From NCBI RefSeq assembly GCF_003602005.1, contig NZ_QZWD01000003.1:233727-297726 (forward strand): 64,000 nt of DNA. The letters are read 5' to 3'. The DNA is from Salinisphaera sp. Q1T1-3. GTDB taxonomy: Bacteria > Pseudomonadota > Gammaproteobacteria > Nevskiales > Salinisphaeraceae. Below are positions 17,120-27,649 of this stretch, in pieces. Within the stretch, counting starts at the first letter, position 1. Each line of letters begins with the position of its first letter. A model generated the notes under the pieces. The model saw nothing but the letters and a program-made list of their open reading frames with translations, searched no databases and was not told where the DNA came from. Both the position numbers and the translations under genes were made by a program.

Positions 17120-17839
17120 ATGGATGCCTTCGAGCTGAATGCCGACAAACGCAGCGCCACCGGCCGCGCCGAGAACAAGCGGCTGCGCAAGAGCGGCCGC
17201 GTGCCGGCCATCATCTACGGCGGCAACGGCGACCCGGTGAAGCTGTCGTTCAACCACAACGACCTCGTCCATCATCTGGACAACGAGGCGTTCTTCTCGC
17301 ACATCATCAAGATCCACGTCGACGGCGGCGAGACCGAGGAAGTCGTACTGCGTGATCTGCAGCGCCATCCGGCCAAGCCGTTCGTCGAGCACGCCGACTT
17401 CCTGCGCATCGTCGCGGGCGAGGCGCTGCGCATGCACGTGCCGCTGCACTTCGTCGGTGAAGAAGAGTGCCCGGGCGTGGTCGACGAAGACGGCGTCATC
17501 CAGCACAACATGAACGATGTCGAGATCGAGTGTCTGCCGCGCGATCTGCCCGAGTTCATCGAAGTCGACTGCAGCAAGCTGAATCTGCACGATTCGGTTC
17601 ATTTGTCCGAACTCGTGCTGCCCAAGGACGTGCAGCTGGTCGAGCTGATGGGCGAGGAAGAAGAGCAGAACGACCTGACCGTGGTCACTGTCCAGGTGCC
17701 GCGTGCTGCCGTCGAGCTCGAGGCCGAGGAAGAAGCCGAAGCCGAGGCCGAGGCTGCCGAACAGGCCGAAGCCGAAGACGCCGAGGAAGGCGAGGGCGAC
17801 GGCGAGACCGGCGAAGACGAGGACGGCGAGGACAAGTAG
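17120..17839 (+). CDS. rplY: Ribosomal protein L25 (CTC/TL5 form) with long acidic tail
   Basis: L25 binds 5S rRNA in the central protuberance of the large subunit. The 239-residue product is the long CTC form: an N-terminal L25 domain (about 1-95, RLRKSGRVPAIIYGG), the C-terminal TL5 beta domain (about 96-190) and then a tail of some 45 residues almost wholly of Glu, Asp and Ala with a few Gly. The tail is unusually acidic and fits a salt-adapted proteome. It is followed by pth and ychF, the standard prs-rplY-pth-ychF order. Confidence 0.95.
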   Translation: MDAFELNADKRSATGRAENKRLRKSGRVPAIIYGGNGDPVKLSFNHNDLVHHLDNEAFFSHIIKIHVDGGETEEVVLRDLQRHPAKPFVEHADFLRIVAGEALRMHVPLHFVGEEECPGVVDEDGVIQHNMNDVEIECLPRDLPEFIEVDCSKLNLHDSVHLSELVLPKDVQLVELMGEEEEQNDLTVVTVQVPRAAVELEAEEEAEAEAEAAEQAEAEDAEEGEGDGETGEDEDGEDK

Positions 17840-17877
17840 TCCGCGTCGTTCGTCTCGTCGCGGCCTGAGCGTCACGC

Positions 17878-18459
17878 ATGAGCGATCGTATCCGTGCCAT
17901 CGTGGCGCTGGGCAACCCCGGCGCCGACCATGCGCGTGATCGACACAACGCCGGATTCTGGTTCGCCGATCGGCTGGCTGAACGCTGGCGCGTGTCGTTC
18001 GCGTCCGAGAAGAAATTCAAGGGCGATCTCGCGCGTGCCGGTCGCGGCGACGACACTGTGTGGCTCTTGAAGCCCACGACCTACATGAATGCCAGCGGCG
18101 AAGCCATTCAGCCGCTGGCAGCCTTTCACAAGATCGCGCCGACCGAGGTGCTGGTCGTTCACGACGAACTGGATCTGGACAGCGGCGTCGCCCGTCTGAA
18201 GGACGGTGGTGGTCACGGCGGTCATAACGGGCTGCGTGACACGCATCGCGTGATCGGGGCGACCTATCGGCGCCTGCGTATCGGCATCGGCCATCCTGGC
18301 AATGCGTCGCGCGTGCTCTCGCATGTTCTCGGCGCGCCGTCGCCCGACGAGGCGATTGCCATCGACAATGCCATCGATGCTGCCATCGATGCGGTCGAAG
18401 TGGTGTTGCGCGATGGCTGGATGAAAGGCGCTCAAAAGCTCAATTCGCGCCGGGACTGA
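17878..18459 (+). CDS. pth: Peptidyl-tRNA hydrolase
   Basis: Pth releases tRNA from peptidyl-tRNAs that drop off the ribosome. The 193-residue enzyme shows ALGNPGADHARDRHNAGF (catalytic His in RHNAG), the KPTTYMNASGEA asparagine motif, VVHDELDLDSG and GGGHGGHNGLRD. The spacing after rplY is 38 bp, consistent with cotranscription. Confidence 0.97.
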   Translation: MSDRIRAIVALGNPGADHARDRHNAGFWFADRLAERWRVSFASEKKFKGDLARAGRGDDTVWLLKPTTYMNASGEAIQPLAAFHKIAPTEVLVVHDELDLDSGVARLKDGGGHGGHNGLRDTHRVIGATYRRLRIGIGHPGNASRVLSHVLGAPSPDEAIAIDNAIDAAIDAVEVVLRDGWMKGAQKLNSRRD

Positions 18460-18522
18460 CGGACGCGGCGAGATCATCGCCGCGCACGCGAGTCCGGGTG
18501 CCCTCACCGAGGTTACGCGACC

Positions 18523-19614
18523 ATGGCACTTCAAATCGGCATCGTCGGCCTGCCGAACGTCGGCAAGTCCACGTTGTTCAATGCCCTGACCGCTGCCGAG
18601 ATTCCGGCCGAGAATTATCCGTTCTGCACGATCGACCCGAACGTTGGCGTCGTTGCCGTGCCGGATACGCGTCTGGCCGCGATCGCGGATATCGCCAAAC
18701 CGTCCAAGACGATTCCGACCACGATCGAATTCGTGGATATCGCCGGGCTGGTCGCCGGTGCGTCGCAGGGCGAGGGGCTGGGTAACCAGTTTCTGGCCAA
18801 CATTCGCGAGACCGATGCGATCCTGCACGTGGTGCGCTGTTTCGAAAACGATGACGTCATGCACGTCGCCGGTCGGGTCGACCCGATCGCCGACGTCGAG
18901 ACCATCGATACCGAGCTGGCACTCGCGGATCTGACCACGGTCACGCGGGCCGCGGAACGGTCGGCCAAGGCGGCCAAATCCGGCGACAAGACAGCCAAGC
19001 GTAACGCCGAACTCTATGCGCGGGTGCGCGATCATCTGGATACCGGCGCGCCGGTTCGCAGTCTGTCGCTGTCCGACGACGAGCGCCACGCGCTGCGCGA
19101 GCTGCATCTCATCACGGCCAAGCCGGCGTTGTTCGTGGCCAACGTGGACGAGGGCGGCTTCGAGGGCAACCCGCTGCTCGATCGCATTCGCGACCACGCC
19201 GAGGCACAGAGCGCAATGGTGGTGCCGGTCTGTGCCGCGCTCGAAGGCGAGCTCGCCCAGCTCGACGGCGAAGACAAGGCCGAATTCCTGGCCGACCTCG
19301 GTCTGGCAGAGCCAGGTTTGAATCGGGTGATCCGGGCGGGCTATGCCTTGCTGGGGCTACAGACCTTCTTCACTGCCGGGCCGCAGGAAGTCCGGGCCTG
19401 GACAGTACGGGCCGGCTCGACGGCACCGCAGGCTGCCGGTGTCATCCATACGGACTTCGAGCGCGGATTCATTCGTGCCGAGATCATCGACTATGACACC
19501 TATGTCGACCTGGGCGGAGAAAAAGGCGCCAAGGAAGCCGGACGGCAGCGCCTGGAAGGCAAGGACTACGTGATGGCCGAGGGCGACGTCGTCCACTTTC
19601 GTTTCAACGTCTGA
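18523..19614 (+). CDS. ychF: Ribosome-binding ATPase YchF (OLA1 family)
   Basis: YchF is an Obg-related P-loop protein that prefers ATP, binds the ribosome and modulates the oxidative-stress response. The 363-residue product has G1 [14 protein letters not shown] at about residues 8-21, the switch region [14 protein letters not shown]3 [10 protein letters not shown] and a late TGS-like domain ending VHFRFNV. The G4 position reads NVDE in place of NKxD, in line with the relaxed nucleotide preference of the family. It ends the prs-rplY-pth-ychF run. Confidence 0.97.
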   Translation: MALQIGIVGLPNVGKSTLFNALTAAEIPAENYPFCTIDPNVGVVAVPDTRLAAIADIAKPSKTIPTTIEFVDIAGLVAGASQGEGLGNQFLANIRETDAILHVVRCFENDDVMHVAGRVDPIADVETIDTELALADLTTVTRAAERSAKAAKSGDKTAKRNAELYARVRDHLDTGAPVRSLSLSDDERHALRELHLITAKPALFVANVDEGGFEGNPLLDRIRDHAEAQSAMVVPVCAALEGELAQLDGEDKAEFLADLGLAEPGLNRVIRAGYALLGLQTFFTAGPQEVRAWTVRAGSTAPQAAGVIHTDFERGFIRAEIIDYDTYVDLGGEKGAKEAGRQRLEGKDYVMAEGDVVHFRFNV

Positions 19615-19643
19615 AAAAACACATGAAAATCCGGCGGGTGACC

Positions 19644-19672
19644 TTGACGCAAACGCCCGCTGCGAACATAAT
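19644..19672 (+). promoter_or_regulatory. Promoter of tRNA-Met
   Basis: TTGACG at 19644-19649 and CATAAT at 19667-19672 are separated by exactly 17 bp, both five of six to consensus. The start would be near 19679, eight bases before the tRNA. Confidence 0.8.
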
Positions 19673-19686
19673 TTCGCGCTTTCCAA

Positions 19687-19762
19687 GGCCATGTAGCTCA
19701 GGGGTTAGAGCACGGCATTCATAATGCCGGTGTCGCTGGTTCAATTCCAGCCATGGCCACCA
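19687..19762 (+). tRNA. tRNA-Met (CAU), elongator type
   Basis: A 76-nt cloverleaf with CCA encoded. Acceptor arms GGCCATG and CATGGCC pair fully, the anticodon stem GGCAT/ATGCC frames CAT, and the T arm reads GCTGGTTCAATTCCAGC. The paired first base and the lack of the initiator GGG/CCC anticodon stem favour elongator tRNA-Met; tRNA-Ile2 (lysidine-modified CAU) is a less likely alternative. Confidence 0.9.
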
Positions 19763-19851
19763 GACAGCGATCGATGTCATAACGCATCGCGCACGCACGA
19801 CGACGGCAGCAAGTTGACGTGCACCGGCGATGGCCCACATCGCCGGATGAA

Positions 19852-19878
19852 GGCTCGGTCCTGGACCGGGCCTTTTTT
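19852..19878 (+). terminator. Intrinsic terminator after tRNA-Met
   Basis: GGCTCGG pairs with CCGGGCC (one G-U pair) around a 7-nt loop and is followed by six T at 19873-19878. It lies 90 nt after the tRNA. Confidence 0.8.
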
Positions 19879-20001
19879 GTGCGCAGAATCGGCCCGGGCA
19901 TCGGCGCATGACACGCGTGGTCTCTGGGCCCCGTTATCCTGCGGATGGTCGACAACGGCTGAACTGCTAGACTTTGGCCAAGCCGAAATCGAGCAGAGGC
20001 C

Positions 20002-21408
20002 ATGGCCAAGAAATCCGACGGGGATAAGCGCAAACCGCTCAAACTCAAGACCGGGTCGTTCGATCGCAATGCCGCGATGGCGCGCATGGGCATGGTGGCC
20101 GGTGCGTCCTATGCCAGCCATACCTTCGGCAACCTGTTCCGTAGCAAGGCCGACCGCGAGGCGCGCAATCGCGAGTTCTACGTGCGCCAGGCGCAGTTCC
20201 TGGCCGACGAGCTCGGCCAGCTCAAGGGCAGCGTGATGAAGGTCGGCCAGATGCTGTCGGTCTACGGGCAGTACTTCATGCCGCCCGAAGCGATCGAGGT
20301 GTTGCGCAGCCTGCAGGACGACAGCCCGCCGGTGGCCTGGGGCGACCTTGCCCCCGTGGTGCGCGAGCGCCTCGGCGACAAACGCCTGTCCGAGCTCGAG
20401 ATCGACGAGGAGCCGCTGGCCGCGGCCTCGCTCGGACAGGTCCATCGGGCCCGACGCAGGTCCGACGGCCGCGAGCTGTGCATCAAGATTCAGTATCCGC
20501 GGCTTGCCGATGCGATCGACTCCGACATCCGCACCTTGACCAATATCGTGCGGCTGGCCCGTCTGGTCCCCAAGGGCGTCGAGCTCAATGCGGTGATGGA
20601 GGAAGTACGCGAGATGATCTACCGCGAGGTGGATTACGACCGCGAGCTGCGCATGACGCGCGAGTTCGGGGAGCGCCTGGCACACGATGGGCGCTACGTG
20701 GTGCCGGAAGTCTTCCCCGAGTATTCCACCGAGACCGTGCTGGTGACCTCCTACGAGCAGGCCAGCCACGTGCAGAGCGAGGCCGTGGCCAATCTGCCGC
20801 AGGCCCGTCGAGATCGCCTCGGCGAGGCCGCGCTCGAACTGTTCTTTCTCGAATTCTTCAACTGGGGCATCGTCCAGACCGATCCGCATTTCGGTAATTA
20901 CAAGGTGCGGGTCGACGACAACGGCGACGATGACAAGTTCGTGCTGCTGGATTTCGGGGCCACCCGCGAGTTCGGGCCGCGTTTTCTCGGCGCCTACTAC
21001 GACACGGTTGCCGGCGCTTTCGAGAAGAAGCAGGACAAGCTCATCGATGGGGCGATCGGAATCAGCCTGCTACGGCGCGACTCGCCGCAGCATGTCTTCG
21101 ACGATTTCGCCAAGGTCGGCATGCTCATCATCGAGCCGTTCGAGAAAGAGCCGCCGCGCGAACTGGCGACCGCCGATCACAAGTACAAATGGGGCGAGTC
21201 GGATCTGTTCTGGCGTGTCTCGAAAGCCGTGCAGGATGCTGCGATCTCGCGCTGGTTCCGTATCCCGCCGCGCGAGATCGTCTTTCTCCATCGACGACTC
21301 GGCGGGGTCTTCGTGCTGCTGTCGGTGCTCGACGTCGAGTTGAATACGCACGATCTGCTCGCATCATATCTGTACCAGCAGAACGGGCGGATCAGGCCGG
21401 ATGCCTGA
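20002..21408 (+). CDS. ABC1/UbiB-family atypical kinase
   Basis: ABC1 (ADCK/UbiB) proteins are protein-kinase-like ATPases linked to ubiquinone and lipid homeostasis. The 468-residue protein has the KxGQ motif in GSVMKVGQMLS, the alanine-rich loop PLAAASLGQVH in place of a glycine loop, the VDYDRE segment and the catalytic TDPHFGNY and LLDFGATREF motifs. No strong C-terminal transmembrane pair as in UbiB proper is obvious. It runs together with the DUF2505 gene 26 bp downstream, suggesting a shared lipid-related job. A second ABC1 gene lies at about 55.4-56.7 kb. Confidence 0.88.
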   Translation: MAKKSDGDKRKPLKLKTGSFDRNAAMARMGMVAGASYASHTFGNLFRSKADREARNREFYVRQAQFLADELGQLKGSVMKVGQMLSVYGQYFMPPEAIEVLRSLQDDSPPVAWGDLAPVVRERLGDKRLSELEIDEEPLAAASLGQVHRARRRSDGRELCIKIQYPRLADAIDSDIRTLTNIVRLARLVPKGVELNAVMEEVREMIYREVDYDRELRMTREFGERLAHDGRYVVPEVFPEYSTETVLVTSYEQASHVQSEAVANLPQARRDRLGEAALELFFLEFFNWGIVQTDPHFGNYKVRVDDNGDDDKFVLLDFGATREFGPRFLGAYYDTVAGAFEKKQDKLIDGAIGISLLRRDSPQHVFDDFAKVGMLIIEPFEKEPPRELATADHKYKWGESDLFWRVSKAVQDAAISRWFRIPPREIVFLHRRLGGVFVLLSVLDVELNTHDLLASYLYQQNGRIRPDA

Positions 21409-21434
21409 ACCGCGGTATCAATAAGGACTGTTCT

Positions 21435-21932
21435 ATGAAGTTCGAGGAAACCTTCGATTTCGACTATCCCGCGAACGTGATTCTCGAGATGTTCGGCGAC
21501 GAAGCCTATTACCGGAAGAAATACGAGCGCATGGCCGGCAAGTCGCCCGAGGTGCTCGACGTCAAGTCGGCCGGTGACAAGTTCTCGATCACCGTGCGCC
21601 ACGCGCTCGATGCGACCAACATGAAGTTCCCCGATTTCATCAAGAGCCGTATCGGTGACTCGCTCTATCTCAAGCAGACCGATGCCTGGCAGCTCGATCA
21701 GTCGCGCGGTCGAATCGATATCGATATCGAGAAAGCGCCGGTCGAGATCCATGCCGACATGCACCTGGCCGATACCGATAACGGGTCGCGCCTGACGCTC
21801 GCCTTCGAGATCAAGGCCTCCGTGCCGTTGGTTGGCGGCAAGGTGGAAAAAGCGGTGGCCGGCCCGATCGCACGCCACACCCAGAAGGATCTGAAGCTCT
21901 CGAACGAGATGGCAGCCGACTACGCCGGCTAA
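21435..21932 (+). CDS. DUF2505 (START-like) domain protein
   Basis: This 165-residue protein spans a single DUF2505 domain of the SRPBCC/START superfamily, whose members bind hydrophobic ligands. It opens MKFEETFDFDYPANVILEMF, contains a long antiparallel-sheet pattern (DKFSITVRHALDA, RIDIDIEKAPVEIHADMHLAD) and a C-terminal helix near KVEKAVAGPIARHTQKDLKLSNEM. There is no signal peptide. AAGGA lies 9 nt before the ATG. It follows the ABC1 kinase closely; a ligand-binding partner for that kinase is plausible but unproven. Confidence 0.82.
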   Translation: MKFEETFDFDYPANVILEMFGDEAYYRKKYERMAGKSPEVLDVKSAGDKFSITVRHALDATNMKFPDFIKSRIGDSLYLKQTDAWQLDQSRGRIDIDIEKAPVEIHADMHLADTDNGSRLTLAFEIKASVPLVGGKVEKAVAGPIARHTQKDLKLSNEMAADYAG

Positions 21933-22463
21933 GGCCAACTGCAAAGCCGCGGCCTGCTCGCCGGTTTGCGGCATGGAACACGAACATAGGCTCAGGTCGA
22001 GGCCGGGGCACGGCCTGCCGGCGCCGCTTGGACAGGCCGTGCCGGCAACGGCCGTGGCGGGCACGAGCCGACGGAAGGCCAGCTCGTTTTCCGTGGCGCC
22101 GTCAGCCCGTGGTTGCCGGGCCTCGGATGCCGTTTCGGCGGTCACGTCGTCAGCCGTGGCAGATAGGCGCAACGGCCGGCGGGGTCAGGTGCCCGGGCGT
22201 GTTTTCAGCGAGCTGGATGTACGCCGGGGCACGGGGCATCCGCGCTGCCGCCGGGATGCGCATCTCGGGCCGTTGACGGCCCGCGACATCGGCCGATGTC
22301 GTACCTGATGGCGTCCGGTCGGCACACCGACCGTGTCGTGCCTGCGCGATCAGCCTGTCGTCAGCGCTCAGTTCGCGGGCCGGGCCACATCGACCCGGGG
22401 CTAAATCATCGACAGGTCCGGTTCGGCGGCGCCGTATCGGCGCACTGGTGGCCGGGATCCGGA
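21933..22463. other. 531-bp intergenic region between DUF2505 gene and mutS; palindromes only
   Basis: No frame here looks coding on either strand. It holds an 8-bp inverted repeat (ACGGCCTG at 22010-22017, CAGGCCGT at 22033-22040) and a perfect 18-bp palindrome CGACATCGGCCGATGTCG at 22284-22301. No T-runs accompany them. The two flanking genes converge, so a promoter is not expected. Confidence 0.6.
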
Positions 22464-25043
22464 TTAAAGCATGCCCTTGAGTTCATAGAGGCGAGCAAGC
22501 GCCTCACGTGGCGACAGTTCGTCACAGTCGATTGTCTCGAGCGCTTCCCGCAGGGCATCCGGTTCCGGTTCGCTTGGGGCCGGGGCCTCGAACAGCCCGA
22601 GTTGTGGGCTGGCAGTCTCCGGCGTGCTGCGTTCCAGTTCGGACAGATGTTTCTGGGCGCGACGGACGACTTTCTTCGGCACGCCGGCCAGTTCGGCCAC
22701 CTGCAGCCCGAAGCTGCGCGAGGCAGGCCCGGGCCGAATCGCGTGCAGGAACACGAGTTTCTGTTCGCCGTTGGTCGCGTAATCGGCGACCTCGAAATGG
22801 GCGTTCTTGGTCGCCGGCCAGTCGGCGGCAATCCGGGTCAGTTCGAAGTAATGCGTGGCGAACAGAGTATAGGACTGGTTGTGTTCGGCCAGGCGTTCGG
22901 CCACGGCTCGGGCCAGGGCCAGACCGTCGTAGGTGGAGGTGCCGCGGCCGATCTCGTCGAGTAGCACCAGCGAGCGATCGGTGGCGTGATGCAGGATCTG
23001 GGCGGTTTCGCTCATCTCGACCATGAAGGTCGACTGGCCGGCCGAGAGGTCGTCGCCGGCCCCGATGCGTGTGAAGACGCGATCCAGCGGACCGATCACG
23101 GCGGAATCGGCCGGGACGAACGAGCCGATGTGGGCCATCAGCACGATCAGGGCGACCTGGCGCATATAGGTCGATTTGCCGCCCATGTTCGGGCCGGTGA
23201 TCAGCCAGAGCCGGGTTTCGTCGTCCAGCGTGGTGTCGTTGGCCACAAACGGGGCATCGGAGAAGTGCTCGACGACCGGATGTCGGCCCCCGCTGATGTG
23301 GATGCTCGGCGTGTGCGACAGCTCGGGCGCCACCCAGCGATTGTCGAGCGCCGAACGGGCCAGCCCGCACAGCACGTCGAGCCGGGCCAGGCCGTCGGCG
23401 ATCGACTGCAGGCGCGACAGATGCCCGGCCAGTTCGGCGACGAGATCGGCATAGATCTGTTTCTCGCGGGCCAGTGCCCGCTCGCGCGCGGAAAGCACCT
23501 TGTCCTCGAACGACTTGAGTTCGGGGGTGATGTAGCGTTCCACGGCCTTGAGCGTCTGGCGGCGCTGATAGTCCAGCGGTGCTTTTTCGGCATGGGCCCG
23601 GCCCATTTCGATGTAGTAGCCGTGCACGCGGTTGTAGCCAACCTTCAGGGTCTCGACGCCGGTACGCTCGCGTTCGCGTTTCTCCAGCTCGGCGAGATAG
23701 CCGTCGGCGTTGGCCGATAGACCGCGCAGCTCGTCGAGCGTTTCGTCGTAGCCGTCGGCGATCACGCCGCCGTCGCGCACCACGACAGGCGGTGCATCGA
23801 CGATCGCTCGCGAGAGCAGCGAGGCCAGATCGGTCGCCGGGTCGAGCGCGGTATCGATGCCGCCGAGCAGGGGCGCGTCCAGCACGGCCAGATCGGCCTT
23901 GATCGCCGGCAGCCCGGCGAGCGCGCCGGCCAGCCCGGACAGATCGCGCGGGCGGGCGGTCGCCAGTGCGATACGCGTGGCGATGCGCTCGACATCCACC
24001 ATGCTGCGCAATTTGCTCGTCAGGCCTTCCCAGGCGCCGCCCATCAAGGTCTCGATAGCCTGATGTCGATGCGCCAGCGTGTTGAAGTCGCGCGTCGGCT
24101 CGGCCACCCAGCGTCGCAGCGCGCGGGCGCCCATCGGTGTCGCGCAGCGGTCGAGCAGGCCGATCAGGCTGTGACGCGTATCGCCGGTCGCGCTGCGCTC
24201 GATCTCCAGATTGCGTCGCGTGGCGGCGTCCAGGATCAGCGTGTCGGTAATGGAATAGGTGCGCATGGAGGCGATATGCGCCAGGGCCACGTGCTGGGTG
24301 GCCTCGACGTAGTCGATCAACGCCCCGGCCGCGGCGATTGCCCGCGGCAGGTCGCCGCAGCCGAAGCCATCGAGCTGGGCCACGCCGAAGAACTGTTCCA
24401 GGCGTCGGCGCGCGGAGACCGCATCGAAAACCCAGGGCGGGCGTTCGGTGCGCGCCGCACGGGGCACATCGAAGGCCAGCTCGCTGCCCTCGGCGACGAC
24501 GATCTCGCGCGGGGCCAGGCGTGCCAGCTCGGCGGCCAGGGCGGCCTCGTCGGCCACCTCGGTGACCGCCAGATCGCCGCGCGCCAGTTCCAGCGTGGCC
24601 AGGCCGATCGCCCGCTTGGCTGGCGCCACGGCCACGATGAGGTTGGCCTGACGTGCGTCGAGCAACGCGTCGTCGGTGACCGTGCCGGGCGTGACCACGC
24701 GCACGACTTCGCGGCGCACCGGGCCCTTGGTCGAACCGGGGGCTTCCATCTGTTCGCAGATCGCCACCGACTCGCCCCGGGCGATCAGGCGCGCCAGATA
24801 CGACTCGGCCGAGTGATAGGGCACGCCGGCCATCGGAATCGAGACGCCGCCGGACTCGCCGCGCGCGGTCAACGTGATATCCAGCAGCTCCGCGGCGCGT
24901 CGGGCGTCGTCGAAGAAAAGCTCGTAGAAATCGCCCATGCGATAGAAGACGAGCATGTGTGCGTATTCGTCCTTGATCGCCAGATACTGGCGGATCATCG
25001 GCGTATGCTGGGCGTGCCGAGAAGTGTCGACGGACTCGCTCAT
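22464..25043 (-). CDS. mutS: DNA mismatch repair protein MutS
   Basis: MutS recognises mismatches and short loops and starts methyl- or strand-directed repair. The 859-residue protein has the mismatch-binding [15 protein letters not shown] (Phe-x-Glu), a core and clamp region, the Walker [14 protein letters not shown], the [16 protein letters not shown] segment and [11 protein letters not shown]. It ends with the dimerisation helix-turn-helix and a short C-terminal part. The ATG at 25043 is the usual start just before residues leading to [12 protein letters not shown]. It is divergent from pncC with a 138-bp gap. Confidence 0.97.
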   Translation of the reverse strand: MSESVDTSRHAQHTPMIRQYLAIKDEYAHMLVFYRMGDFYELFFDDARRAAELLDITLTARGESGGVSIPMAGVPYHSAESYLARLIARGESVAICEQMEAPGSTKGPVRREVVRVVTPGTVTDDALLDARQANLIVAVAPAKRAIGLATLELARGDLAVTEVADEAALAAELARLAPREIVVAEGSELAFDVPRAARTERPPWVFDAVSARRRLEQFFGVAQLDGFGCGDLPRAIAAAGALIDYVEATQHVALAHIASMRTYSITDTLILDAATRRNLEIERSATGDTRHSLIGLLDRCATPMGARALRRWVAEPTRDFNTLAHRHQAIETLMGGAWEGLTSKLRSMVDVERIATRIALATARPRDLSGLAGALAGLPAIKADLAVLDAPLLGGIDTALDPATDLASLLSRAIVDAPPVVVRDGGVIADGYDETLDELRGLSANADGYLAELEKRERERTGVETLKVGYNRVHGYYIEMGRAHAEKAPLDYQRRQTLKAVERYITPELKSFEDKVLSARERALAREKQIYADLVAELAGHLSRLQSIADGLARLDVLCGLARSALDNRWVAPELSHTPSIHISGGRHPVVEHFSDAPFVANDTTLDDETRLWLITGPNMGGKSTYMRQVALIVLMAHIGSFVPADSAVIGPLDRVFTRIGAGDDLSAGQSTFMVEMSETAQILHHATDRSLVLLDEIGRGTSTYDGLALARAVAERLAEHNQSYTLFATHYFELTRIAADWPATKNAHFEVADYATNGEQKLVFLHAIRPGPASRSFGLQVAELAGVPKKVVRRAQKHLSELERSTPETASPQLGLFEAPAPSEPEPDALREALETIDCDELSPREALARLYELKGML

Positions 25044-25181
25044 GGCGGCAGGTTCGGCTGTTGGTTCGGACGCGGGAGACAACACCGCGCAGGAACGCGG
25101 ATTGTAAGGGTTCGAGCGACACGTCACGACATTTGTCGGGACAGTGCCGCGCGGCTGGACGAGGCTGGCATAATCACGCCC

Positions 25182-25691
25182 ATGGACGGAGTCACGGATC
25201 CCGCGGCCGCGATCGCCGAAACGATCGACCACCTGGCCACGCTGCTGGTCGCGCACGACGCGCGGCTGGTCACGGCCGAATCGTGCACGGGCGGGCTGAT
25301 CGCCTCGGCCTGTACCGAAGTCGCCGGCAGCTCCTACTGGTTCGAACGTGGCTATGTCACCTATTCAAACGCTGCCAAGACGACTGACCTTGGCGTGGAT
25401 GTCGCCCTGCTCGAACAGCACGGCGCGGTCAGCGCGCCAGTGGTGGCCGCGATGACGGCCGGCGCGCTGGCGCGTACCGGCTCCGACTGGGCCATTGCCG
25501 TGTCGGGTGTCGCCGGACCCGGCGGCGGCAGCGCGGAAAAACCCGTGGGCACGGTGTTCATCGGCTGGCAGGCGGCATCGCAACCGGCCGACGTCGTGGC
25601 CTATCGGTTCGACGGCGATCGAGGCGCAGTGCGCCAGGCCTCGGTGCTCGCCGCGCTGGTCGGGCTGCGCGAGCGCATCGATCGCGGCTGA
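25182..25691 (+). CDS. pncC: Nicotinamide-nucleotide amidohydrolase, CinA C-terminal type
   Basis: PncC deamidates NMN to NaMN in the pyridine nucleotide cycle. The 169-residue protein is the stand-alone CinA C-terminal domain: [21 protein letters not shown], the [16 protein letters not shown] segment and [20 protein letters not shown]. The ATG at 25182 follows a possible -10 CATAAT (25169-25174) very closely, so the transcript may be nearly leaderless or the real promoter lies further up. It precedes recA, as cinA often does. Confidence 0.92.
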   Translation: MDGVTDPAAAIAETIDHLATLLVAHDARLVTAESCTGGLIASACTEVAGSSYWFERGYVTYSNAAKTTDLGVDVALLEQHGAVSAPVVAAMTAGALARTGSDWAIAVSGVAGPGGGSAEKPVGTVFIGWQAASQPADVVAYRFDGDRGAVRQASVLAALVGLRERIDRG

Positions 25692-25820
25692 GCGTCGCCG
25701 GTGCAGCCCGGGCCGCGCTCGGCCGATAGCCCGGCCGATATATGAAATAATGCCCGACATAGACGAATCGTCATAAGAGACCACGCGCGCGTCGGCGCGC
25801 CCGACGGGAACGAGAGAATC

Positions 25821-26909
<1,089 letters not shown>

Positions 26910-26920
26910 GTTGGATTCCG

Positions 26921-26945
26921 GCGGCCGCGCCTTGAGCGTGGCCGC
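26921..26945 (+). promoter_or_regulatory. Stem-loop between recA and recX
   Basis: GCGGCCGCGC at 26921-26930 pairs with GCGTGGCCGC at 26936-26945 (one G-U) around a 5-nt loop. There is no T-run. In E. coli a leaky terminator in the same place limits recX readthrough, and this hairpin is placed to do likewise. Confidence 0.5.
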
Positions 26946-26953
26946 GACTGACG

Positions 26954-27439
26954 ATGAGGCAAGACGCGTACGACAGCGACGACCAAGCGGCCCGAGAGGC
27001 CGAGCGGTTGGCCATTCGCAAGCGTGCGATGGATCTGCTGGCTCGGCGTGAACATGCCCGTGCCGAGCTGCAGCACAAGCTGAGCCGTCACGAGCATCAT
27101 GTCGACGATATCGCCGCTGTGCTGGATGCGCTGGTCGACGACGGCCTGCTTTCGGATGCTCGGTTCGCCGAGGCCAGCGTTCTGTCCAAGGCCCGTCGCG
27201 GCATCGGGCCGATGCGTATCCGGGCCGAGCTGCGTCAGGCGGGCGTGAATGACGCCGCCGCCGATATCGCGCTCGAGAATGTCGAATTCGACTGGGCGGC
27301 CAGTGCCGCCGCCGCACGCGAAAAACGTTTCGGTCCGGACATGCCGGCCGACTTCCCGACCCGGGCCAAGCAGATGCGTTTCCTGCAGCGCCGCGGGTTC
27401 GATAGCGACCAGATCGCCCACGTGTTCGATAACGACTGA
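26954..27439 (+). CDS. recX: RecA regulator RecX
   Basis: RecX binds in the groove of RecA filaments and limits their growth. The 161-residue protein has the three tandem three-helix repeats of the family: AMDLLARREHARAELQHKL, DDGLLSDARFAEASVLSKARRGIGPMRIRAELRQAG, and the C-terminal RAKQMRFLQRRGFDSDQIAHVF. It lies 44 bp after recA, behind a stem-loop. Confidence 0.93.
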   Translation: MRQDAYDSDDQAAREAERLAIRKRAMDLLARREHARAELQHKLSRHEHHVDDIAAVLDALVDDGLLSDARFAEASVLSKARRGIGPMRIRAELRQAGVNDAAADIALENVEFDWAASAAAAREKRFGPDMPADFPTRAKQMRFLQRRGFDSDQIAHVFDND

Positions 27440-27649
27440 ACGGAGCGCGCGCCGTCGGGCCGGTGGCATGATCGATCGCCACCGGCACATTGGCGCCCGC
27501 TACAAGCGTCACTGCCGAAATCAGCGTGATCCCGCTGGCGATCGGTCTTTCCGTCGCTCGTGACGACAGGCCCTAGCAGCGGCGCCGGGTATCGGGCGTC
27601 TGCTAGACTTGGCGGCTATTTTGGCGAGGTGTCCGGGGAGTAGACTTCC

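Noticed and set aside
21177..22172. Minus-strand open frame opposite the ABC1/DUF2505 genes
   Set aside because: It is antisense to two clear genes, His/Arg/Gly-rich and without any domain resemblance; high-GC antisense frames are expected.
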